A DNA stretch of 5,406 nt from Cyclobacteriaceae bacterium (GTDB taxonomy: Bacteria > Bacteroidota > Bacteroidia > Cytophagales > Cyclobacteriaceae). Numbering within the stretch: position 1 is the stretch's first letter; every line of letters begins with the position of its first letter. The stretch is from assembly GCA_030637245.1 (NCBI GenBank), contig DAOVVI010000170.1, positions 1 through 5,406 on the forward strand. The letters run 5' to 3'. Of this stretch, positions 1 through 4,768 are shown piece by piece. The notes beneath the pieces are model-generated. The model ran no database searches. It was not told the DNA's origin and saw only the letters and a program-made list of their open reading frames with translations. The translations under genes were made by a program, and so were the position numbers.

Positions 1-267
1 ATTGCACAGATCGTAAATAGAAATAAAATGGCTTTTCTTCAGGAAGTAAGGGAAAGTAAAGAACTTATGAACCTGATGCGCAAAATGACCAAAGAAAGAT
101 TATCGGATACCGAAAAATCTATCGTAAGGGCTCAGTTATTGGATGTGCTCAAAATCCTGCCAACATTTGTGATTATAGCTCTTCCGGGTACATTTATTAC
201 GCTACCTCTACTATTGAAAATGTTACCTTTAAGCGCTTTTCCAAGCGCTTTTTCAGAATTAGATTAA
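1..267 (+). CDS. LETM1-like membrane protein, C-terminal part (5' end outside window)
   Basis: The reading frame is open from the first base (IAQIVNRNK before the first Met at 28) to TAA at 265-267, so the visible 88 residues are probably the tail of a longer gene, not a small gene starting at 28. The last 40 or so residues, from KILPTF through ALPGTF and LLKMLP to FPSAF, match the hydrophobic Pro-rich segment of LETM1-family proteins, in which a VPF..LLP....FP..LPSTF pattern is typical. The preceding part is charged and helical (QEVRESKEL, MTKERLSDTEKS). Bacteroidota carry a LETM1-related family, sometimes named biofilm-associated, with this kind of ending. Mitochondrial LETM1 is an inner-membrane cation/proton exchange factor; the bacterial role is unknown and should not be assumed to be the same. 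The gene converges on the redoxin-like gene and shares 4 bp with it. Confidence 0.72.
   Translation: MAQIVNRNKMAFLQEVRESKELMNLMRKMTKERLSDTEKSIVRAQLLDVLKILPTFVIIALPGTFITLPLLLKMLPLSAFPSAFSELD
231..254 (+). repeat. Duplicated AAGCGCTT palindrome, potential 8-bp hairpin with short T tract
   Basis: AAGCGCTT occurs at 231-238 and again at 243-250, separated by TTCC. Because the 8-mer is its own reverse complement, the two copies can pair into an 8-bp stem with a 4-nt loop, followed on the plus strand by TTTC. It looks like an intrinsic terminator for the LETM1-like gene, but it lies inside the coding region (encoding SAFPSAF), 12 nt or so before the stop codon. Ending transcription here would leave the mRNA without a stop codon, so the terminator role is doubtful. 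It may instead be coding repetition or a 3'-end stabilising hairpin. Confidence 0.4.
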
Positions 268-848
268 TTCGCTTTCCACTTTATGCTACATCCAATTGCC
301 TTTGTGTTGGTTGTAGTTACTTCTTTATTGGCCAGCAAGGCATCCACGGCATCTTTCACATAGCGCTTATCTGCTGCCTTGGCATCCTTGTAATTATTAT
401 CAATAGCGCCAATGTAAGCTACAGTTTTATCTTTTTTCAATATATAAACATGTGGTGTATTTGTGGCGCCGTATGATTTTGTCACTTCTTGTGTTTTATC
501 ATATAGATAAACAAAAGGATATTTTTCGTCTTTTGCCCTTGCTTTGATATCCTCCTTCGAGTCACTTGTATTGATTGCTATCACAGGAAAGCCTATAGTG
601 GCATATTCATTGTGCAATTCAGCTATTCTTTTCTGATACGCTTTTGCATATGGGCAATTATTGCACGTGAAAATGACAATATAGCCTTTGGCATTTTTAT
701 AAGAATCCAGTGAAATCAATTTGTCATCAACGTTAGCCAAAGAAAAATCTTCAGCTTTCTCTCCCACATTTAATCCCTGGGAGTCAGTCATGCCGGAAAT
801 GATAAAGGCAAGACCAAAAATAGTTAGTAATATTGCTCTTAACATCAT
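264..848 (-). CDS. Exported redoxin/thioredoxin-like protein (AhpC/TSA-related, CNNC and GCSIKW)
   Basis: This 194-residue protein belongs to the peroxiredoxin-like branch of the thioredoxin fold. Residues 1-20 form a hydrophobic signal peptide or membrane anchor (MMLRAILLTIFGLAFIISG), so it probably acts in the periplasm or on the membrane. The fold starts at about 28 (GEKAEDFSL). The redox motif is FTCNNCPYAK with Cys62 and Cys65, in place of the single peroxidatic Cys of true peroxiredoxins. The cis-Pro loop is NTPHVY (Pro132). The C-terminal GCSIKW at 186-191 adds a third Cys (187), and this ending is characteristic of the PRX-like subfamily whose members carry a CNHCP-type motif. Thiol reduction or oxidation of envelope proteins is the likely chemistry; the substrate is unknown. 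It is the second gene of an operon, 17 nt after the TlpA-like gene, with no recognisable Shine-Dalgarno. A second ATG follows the first immediately. Its stop overlaps the stop of the convergent LETM1-like gene. Confidence 0.85.
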   Translation of the reverse strand: MMLRAILLTIFGLAFIISGMTDSQGLNVGEKAEDFSLANVDDKLISLDSYKNAKGYIVIFTCNNCPYAKAYQKRIAELHNEYATIGFPVIAINTSDSKEDIKARAKDEKYPFVYLYDKTQEVTKSYGATNTPHVYILKKDKTVAYIGAIDNNYKDAKAADKRYVKDAVDALLANKEVTTTNTKAIGCSIKWKAN

Positions 849-865
849 GGTTTTATCTGTTTTGG

Positions 866-1351
866 TTACGGACTATCTATTAAATTATCTATAGTTTTTA
901 TTAATTCATCTTCTGTAAATTCCTGTTCATAAAAAAACTTATGGCCACTTCTGCAATCAACTATTAGGGTTGCAGGAATTGCACCTGACCAGCTTTCATC
1001 TATCCTTGAAATGATTTCGTTAAAATCAGTTTCGTCAAGCAACATTACCTTCGATTTTATTGCTTTCTTTAAAATGAAAGGTTTCACCTTTTTATTCAAT
1101 AAATCAACATCGTCCAGGCTTATCAATGTCACATTTACATTTTCATTTAATTCGTTGACAGATTCGAATTGAGGAATTTCTCTAATACAAGGAGCACACC
1201 ATGTTGCCCAGAAGTTATAAACCTGAATTTTATCTTTGTATTCACAATTTTCCACCATTTGAAACAGTTGTTCTGATTTAATAACATCAACTTGTTGACC
1301 AAATGACATGAGAACATGCAAATGAAAAATGAACACGAAAATATATCGCAT
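866..1351 (-). CDS. TlpA/ResA-like periplasmic thiol-disulfide oxidoreductase
   Basis: This 161-residue thioredoxin-fold protein is of TlpA/ResA type. Residues 1-19 form a signal peptide (MRYIFVFIFH...) ending in SFGQQ, a cleavage region typical of Bacteroidota exported proteins. The active site is NFWATWCAPC with Cys52 and Cys55, and the cis-Pro loop is GAIPATLIV (Pro126). Family members reduce envelope disulfides, for example in cytochrome c maturation or protein repair; no such partner is in the window, so the target is open. The start at 1351 is chosen because AAAGGAGG lies exactly 7 nt upstream and because it gives a clean signal peptide. In-frame ATGs at 1369 and 1387 would add 6 or 12 residues (MKRCFAMKGGYI) and cannot be excluded. 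It is the first gene of a two-gene operon with the redoxin-like gene downstream. An extra Cys133 (VDCRSG) is present beyond the CxxC pair. Confidence 0.87.
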   Translation of the reverse strand: MRYIFVFIFHLHVLMSFGQQVDVIKSEQLFQMVENCEYKDKIQVYNFWATWCAPCIREIPQFESVNELNENVNVTLISLDDVDLLNKKVKPFILKKAIKSKVMLLDETDFNEIISRIDESWSGAIPATLIVDCRSGHKFFYEQEFTEDELIKTIDNLIDSP

Positions 1352-1358
1352 TATGTAT

Positions 1359-1366
1359 CCTCCTTT
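1359..1366 (-). promoter_or_regulatory. Strong Shine-Dalgarno AAAGGAGG for the TlpA-like gene
   Basis: Read on the minus strand, AAAGGAGG ends 7 nt before the ATG at 1351-1349. It is a near-ideal ribosome binding site and fixes the start choice. The neighbouring genes have no such sequence, as expected in Bacteroidota, where Shine-Dalgarno use is rare. If translation began at the ATG at 1369 instead, the same bases would encode Lys-Gly-Gly. Confidence 0.65.
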
Positions 1367-1637
1367 CATAGCAAAACATCTCTTCATTCTGGTAATTATT
1401 TCAAAGAAGAGATTTGGAATTTATTATTATTTGGTGAAAAATAAAAGAATCAAAATTATATTTAGTAGGAGAAAAAATATGCTTTTTAAAATTTGGTAAA
1501 ATTGCCCCAAATCTATTTAAAATTATGTAACTCAATAAGCTTAGAATTTTGAATTTGATAAGGAATGAGGGAAATAAATAATTAAGAAAATTGGTGATAG
1601 TTTTATTTTTTTTTAATGCAATTTTTTCGGTAAAAAG

Positions 1638-1646
1638 TTTTCCACA
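1638..1646 (+). other. DnaA box, one mismatch (TTTTCCACA)
   Basis: It differs from the consensus TTATCCACA at one base. It sits within GTTTTCCACAAAA at 1637-1649, which repeats almost exactly as GTTATCCACAAAA 20 bp downstream, close to two helical turns, so both boxes would face the same side. It is the box nearest the AT-rich zone. Confidence 0.55.
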
Positions 1647-1657
1647 AAATGACCAAG

Positions 1658-1666
1658 TTATCCACA
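1658..1666 (+). other. DnaA box, perfect consensus (TTATCCACA)
   Basis: Exact match to the high-affinity DnaA box, plus-strand orientation, in the same direction as the degenerate box 20 bp upstream. Confidence 0.72.
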
Positions 1667-1685
1667 AAAACGCAACCGAAACCTA

Positions 1686-1710
1686 TAACACACTGGTATA
1701 TAGCGTGTTA
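1686..1710. repeat. Imperfect inverted repeat between the DnaA boxes
   Basis: TAACACACT at 1686-1694 pairs with AGCGTGTTA at 1702-1710: 9-bp arms, one mismatch, 7-nt spacer GGTATAT. It lies between the two perfect DnaA boxes and has no run of T on either side, so it is more like a protein-binding operator than a terminator. The binding protein is unknown. Confidence 0.5.
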
Positions 1711-1735
1711 CGTATATTGTTGGTGTTCAGGTCAT

Positions 1736-1744
1736 TGTGGATAA
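1736..1744 (-). other. DnaA box, perfect consensus, reverse orientation (TGTGGATAA on +)
   Basis: Exact reverse complement of TTATCCACA, facing the two boxes at 1638 and 1658. Opposed perfect boxes are common in bacterial origins. Confidence 0.72.
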
Positions 1745-1765
1745 ATCCCTCATTTTGAAAGAGTT

Positions 1766-1795
1766 AAAAAAATGCAACTTTTCAGATCAAAAGTT
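1766..1795 (-). terminator. Weak hairpin plus T7 downstream of the ClC gene
   Basis: Read on the minus strand, AACTTTT (1795-1789) and AAAAGTT (1782-1776) form a perfect 7-bp stem with a 6-nt loop, followed after GCA by seven T (1772-1766). This is the right order for an intrinsic terminator about 70 nt past the ClC stop. The stem has a single G-C pair and so would be weak; it also overlaps the last degenerate DnaA box. Confidence 0.35.
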
Positions 1796-1802
1796 TTACA
1801 CA
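1794..1802 (+). other. Possible degenerate DnaA box (TTTTACACA)
   Basis: One mismatch from TTATNCACA. Taken alone it would not be reported; it counts only because it falls within 60 bp of a perfect box. Confidence 0.35.
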
Positions 1803-1862
1803 AAATTTAAAACAGTTTTCTCACTTATTCGTTTGCTGGTTTTTGATTGACTTAAATCAGAA

Positions 1863-3638
1863 CTATTCAGCTCTGTCTTTTTTTAATTTTGTTCGATATG
1901 TGTTAAATATTCTGGACTTGGATACAAAGCCCACATACTTATCATCTTTGATTACAGGAAGGTTCCACGCCCCGGTAATTTCAAATGTATTCATTACGGA
2001 TTGCATGGAGCTTTTTGATGAAATAAATGCAGGAGGATCTCTCATAATAGAGCTTATAATCGTTTCTTCTCTTGCCGCCTCATCAAACATGATGTTTCTA
2101 ATATCATCAAGAGTTATAATTCCAACCAATCTATCATCATCATCTACCACAGGAAAAATATTTCTCTTTGATTTTCGGACTACATTTACAAGATCACTTA
2201 GCGTTTGATATGGTTTTATCGAAATAAGATCCTTTTCTATCACTTTCTTAACCTTCATTCCGCTTAACAATTGTTTGTCTTTATCATGAGGAATATAATC
2301 GCCTCTTTCAATGAGTCGTTTTGTATAGATCGAATATTTTTCAAAGTAAGAAATCGTACTGAATGCAATAGCAGACACAAGCATCAACGGAACAAATAAG
2401 GTATAACCGCCGGTAATTTCGGCAATAAGAAAGATCGCTGTTAACGGGGCATGTAACACACCACTCATTACACCGCACATTCCTGCCAGGGCAAAATTAC
2501 TGAGACTTATGCTACCAGGAGAAATATAATTGATAGTAAATGCGAAGATAAAACCAACTACTCCGCCAAGAAATAGCGATGGAGCAAAAATTCCTCCACT
2601 TCCCCCGGATTCAATGGTTAAGGAGGAAGCAATTGGCTTGAATAAAATAATTCCAACCAGAAAGAGAATGAATACCAGTGGATTACTATAATTCAATGAA
2701 AAAAATGATTGAAAAACCATTTCAGATTCATGTCCATTCAATAAAAGTTTTATGGTATCATATCCTTCACCATATATTGGAGGGAAGAAAAATATAATAA
2801 TTGCCAGAAGCAAGCCTCCAATTAATCCTCTGATAGCAAAGTTTTTTATTTTCGTTATTTTTTGTTCCACAAAATAGGTGAACCTTGTAAAATAAACCGC
2901 GATCAGACCACACAGGATTCCCAGCAAAATAAAATATGGAGTATCCGATGCGATAAAAGGATCTTTTAATGCAAAAGAAAATAAAATATCATCCCCTAGT
3001 AGCGCCAATGATACTAATGATCCACAAACTGCTGCAATGAGCAAAGGAATAAATGAAGCAAAACCCAACCCCGCCAAAATAACCTCACTTGCAAAAATAA
3101 CTCCCGTAATCGGTGAATTGAAAATTCCTGCAATTGCCCCGGCAGCCCCACAACCAATTAATAATGTTCTGCTTTTATAATCAAGATGCATCAGCCTGGC
3201 TATATTGGAACCGATGGCTGAGCCGGTTACAACAATTGGAGCCTCCAGTCCAACAGATCCACCAAAACCAACAGTAATGGCACTGGTAAGCATCCTGGAA
3301 TACATTTTACCTTTTACAATAATGCTTGATTTCTTTGAGATGGAGAATAAAATATCCGTTATACCGTGCCCTAGCTTTTCTTTCCAATAGTACCTGGTGA
3401 TAAGAACAGTTATCATAATCCCTACTAGCGGGTAGAAATAAATCAGGTAACTATTTACTTCAGCATGTTCTCCTTTTAATAAAAAATGTTGGATCTGGTG
3501 AACGGTTTCTTTAAGTATCACTGCGGTCAATCCGGCTAAGGCGCCTATTACTGCACTGAGAATCATGGTGAAGTTTTGGGTTTTTATATGTTTGATTCTC
3601 CAGATTAAAAAGTTCAGTAGGATTTGATTAAATTTCAT
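1863..3638 (-). CDS. ClC-family anion channel/antiporter with C-terminal CBS pair
   Basis: This 591-residue integral membrane protein has a ClC core at about residues 25-435, then two CBS domains at about 462-518 and 529-582, which in this family bind adenine nucleotides and modulate gating. Matched by eye to the E. coli ClC-ec1 sequence, the anion-pathway motifs are: KLGHGIT at 88-94, where His91 replaces the filter Ser of GSGIP; GLEAP at 130-134, with Glu132 as gating glutamate; FNSPITGVIFASEV, where Glu185 aligns with E202 but Val186 replaces the internal proton glutamate E203; GGIFAP at 348-353; and Tyr438 in YSIYTK, matching the central Tyr. Chloride, nitrate or fluoride are possible substrates. 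Loss of the proton glutamate makes coupled H+ exchange uncertain. The stop is TAG. The gene is divergent from the flavin enzyme gene, with 87 bp between their starts. No Shine-Dalgarno is seen. Confidence 0.93.
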   Translation of the reverse strand: MKFNQILLNFLIWRIKHIKTQNFTMILSAVIGALAGLTAVILKETVHQIQHFLLKGEHAEVNSYLIYFYPLVGIMITVLITRYYWKEKLGHGITDILFSISKKSSIIVKGKMYSRMLTSAITVGFGGSVGLEAPIVVTGSAIGSNIARLMHLDYKSRTLLIGCGAAGAIAGIFNSPITGVIFASEVILAGLGFASFIPLLIAAVCGSLVSLALLGDDILFSFALKDPFIASDTPYFILLGILCGLIAVYFTRFTYFVEQKITKIKNFAIRGLIGGLLLAIIIFFFPPIYGEGYDTIKLLLNGHESEMVFQSFFSLNYSNPLVFILFLVGIILFKPIASSLTIESGGSGGIFAPSLFLGGVVGFIFAFTINYISPGSISLSNFALAGMCGVMSGVLHAPLTAIFLIAEITGGYTLFVPLMLVSAIAFSTISYFEKYSIYTKRLIERGDYIPHDKDKQLLSGMKVKKVIEKDLISIKPYQTLSDLVNVVRKSKRNIFPVVDDDDRLVGIITLDDIRNIMFDEAAREETIISSIMRDPPAFISSKSSMQSVMNTFEITGAWNLPVIKDDKYVGFVSKSRIFNTYRTKLKKDRAE

Positions 3639-3642
3639 GCTG

Positions 3643-3650
3643 CAAAATTA
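3643..3650 (-). promoter_or_regulatory. Possible Bacteroidota -7 element (TAATTTTG) for the ClC gene
   Basis: Read on the minus strand, TAATTTTG fits the TAnnTTTG -7 motif of Bacteroidota primary sigma promoters. It ends 4 nt before the ATG, which would imply an almost leaderless mRNA or a later start codon. The expected TTTG about 19 nt upstream is absent (TTAC is found), and the DNA is AT-rich, so a chance match is quite possible. Confidence 0.22.
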
Positions 3651-3725
3651 GAACAAATAAGACCTAATTGTAATTTTTTCAACAAAGGTTCATAAGAATT
3701 ATTACATTCCTATTTTACTTCTAAA

Positions 3726-4676
3726 ATGAAAAATCGTATAACTGAGCTGTTCAATGTAAAATATCCAATAATCCAGGCTGGAATGGTTTGGTGTAGTGGC
3801 TGGAAACTTGCCTCTACAGTGAGCAATGCAGGTGGACTGGGCTTGCTAGGTGCGGGATCCATGCATCCTGATGTGTTAATAGAGCACATCGAAAAATGCA
3901 AAAAAGCCACTTCAAATCCATACGGCGTCAACGTTCCATTAATGTATCCACAGGTTGAAGAAATAATGAAAATCATCATTGATATGGAGGTGCCTATTGT
4001 TTTTACGTCAGCAGGAAATCCCAAGGCCTGGACTTCAAGTTTACAGAAGCACGGGATCAAAGTGACTCATGTAGTTTCAAGTCTGAAATTTGCCAGAAAA
4101 TGTGTGGAAGCCGGTGTTGATGCCGTAGTAGCCGAGGGGTTTGAAGCCGGGGGTCATAACGGCAGAGAAGAGACTACTACGTTTTGCCTTATCCCAATGG
4201 TTTCGCGGGAAATCTCTGTTCCAATAATTGCCGCAGGTGGAATTGGGAGTGGGCGAACAATGCTTGGTGCTATAGCACTTGGTGCTGAAGGAGTACAAAT
4301 CGGAAGCAGGTTTGCAGCGAGTGTGGAATCTTCTGCCAATAAGAAATTTAAAGAACTAATCGTAGAAGCAAAAGAAGGAAGCACCGAATTAATGATGAAG
4401 AAATTGACACCTGTTCGTTTACTGAAAAACAAGTTTTATGAGCAAGTTAAGGAAGCGGAACTTTCGTGTGCAGATGCTGATACCCTTAAATCACTATTAG
4501 GAAAAGGGAGAGCAAAAAAGGGAATGTTCGAAGGAAATCTGGTCGAGGGAGAGCTGGAAATAGGACAAGTCTCTGCGACCATTGATCGTATTATTCCTGC
4601 TGCAGAAATATTACATGAAATATGGGAGGAGTACATGTTGGAAGGCAAAAAACTCACTGAATTATTTGCTCAATGA
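3726..4676 (+). CDS. FMN-dependent nitronate monooxygenase / FabK-type enoyl-ACP reductase family protein
   Basis: This 316-residue cytoplasmic TIM-barrel flavoprotein is of the 2-nitropropane dioxygenase-like family. Visible motifs are the N-terminal RITELFNVKYPIIQAGM (residues 4-20) and NAGGLGLLG (34-42); AEGFEAGGHNG at 136-146, with His144 in the place of the catalytic His; AAGGIGSGR at 169-177 for FMN phosphate binding; and GVQIGSRF at 189-196. It has no signal peptide. Family members oxidise toxic alkyl nitronates or, as FabK in pneumococcus, reduce enoyl-ACP with NAD(P)H in fatty acid synthesis. The N-terminus and the AEGxEAGGH motif are close to FabK, and the length suits both. No fatty-acid gene is adjacent, so substrate cannot be decided here. 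The ATG at 3726 gives the standard family N-terminus; no Shine-Dalgarno precedes it. Confidence 0.88.
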   Translation: MKNRITELFNVKYPIIQAGMVWCSGWKLASTVSNAGGLGLLGAGSMHPDVLIEHIEKCKKATSNPYGVNVPLMYPQVEEIMKIIIDMEVPIVFTSAGNPKAWTSSLQKHGIKVTHVVSSLKFARKCVEAGVDAVVAEGFEAGGHNGREETTTFCLIPMVSREISVPIIAAGGIGSGRTMLGAIALGAEGVQIGSRFAASVESSANKKFKELIVEAKEGSTELMMKKLTPVRLLKNKFYEQVKEAELSCADADTLKSLLGKGRAKKGMFEGNLVEGELEIGQVSATIDRIIPAAEILHEIWEEYMLEGKKLTELFAQ

Positions 4677-4768
4677 AAATAATTCCCGGCAAACCTTGAA
4701 CTATTTGTAGCGTATTAAGTGATATATACATTAATTGCAATTGACTAAAATATACTGACTTACAATTT

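Larger units (their letters stand above)
1381..1810. other. oriC: Candidate chromosomal replication origin (oriC): AT-rich zone plus DnaA-box cluster
   Basis: This lies in the gene-free stretch between the TlpA-like start (1351) and the ClC stop (1863). The left part, 1381-1620, has 51 G+C in 240 bases by hand count (about 21%), and 1441-1500 has only 10 in 60, which suits a DNA unwinding element. The right part, 1638-1802, carries two perfect DnaA boxes in opposite orientations and two one-mismatch boxes. A specified 9-mer is expected only about 0.04 times in a window of this size on both strands with equal base use, so two perfect copies within 90 bp are unlikely to be chance. The only open frame of any length here (1401-1667, minus) is low-complexity and unconvincing. 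I did not see a clear run of DnaA-trio repeats. Alternatives are a DnaA-titration or DnaA-regulated site. Confidence 0.7.

Noticed and set aside
1451..1515. CAAAATTA (1451-1458) and CAAATCTA (1508-1515) as minus-strand TAnnTTTG promoter elements for the thioredoxin operon
   Set aside because: Both fit the -7 motif, but neither has a TTTG at the right spacing, and such matches are frequent by chance in 80% A+T DNA. A promoter is surely in this gap, but I cannot place it.
1401..1667. Minus-strand open frame of 88 codons in the AT-rich gap
   Set aside because: Composition is dominated by Ile, Leu, Phe, Lys and Asn as expected from AT-rich DNA. It has no recognisable motif or ribosome site, and its start overlaps a perfect DnaA box.
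1843..2208. Plus-strand open frame of 121 codons
   Set aside because: Antisense shadow of the CBS region of the ClC gene, which has strong family motifs in the minus frame.
4154..4432. Minus-strand open frames within the flavin enzyme gene
   Set aside because: Shadows of a well-supported coding frame; Pro/Ser/Ala-rich translations with no family resemblance.
4741..4768. TTG (4741-4743) and TACAATTT (4761-4768) as a promoter for the DUF2652 gene
   Set aside because: The -7 match is imperfect, the spacing is 17, and the element abuts the ATG, which would put the transcript start inside the gene.
4677..4768. Terminator after the flavin enzyme gene
   Set aside because: No G+C-rich stem followed by a T run is visible; AATTGCAATT at about 4734-4743 is only a short AT palindrome.
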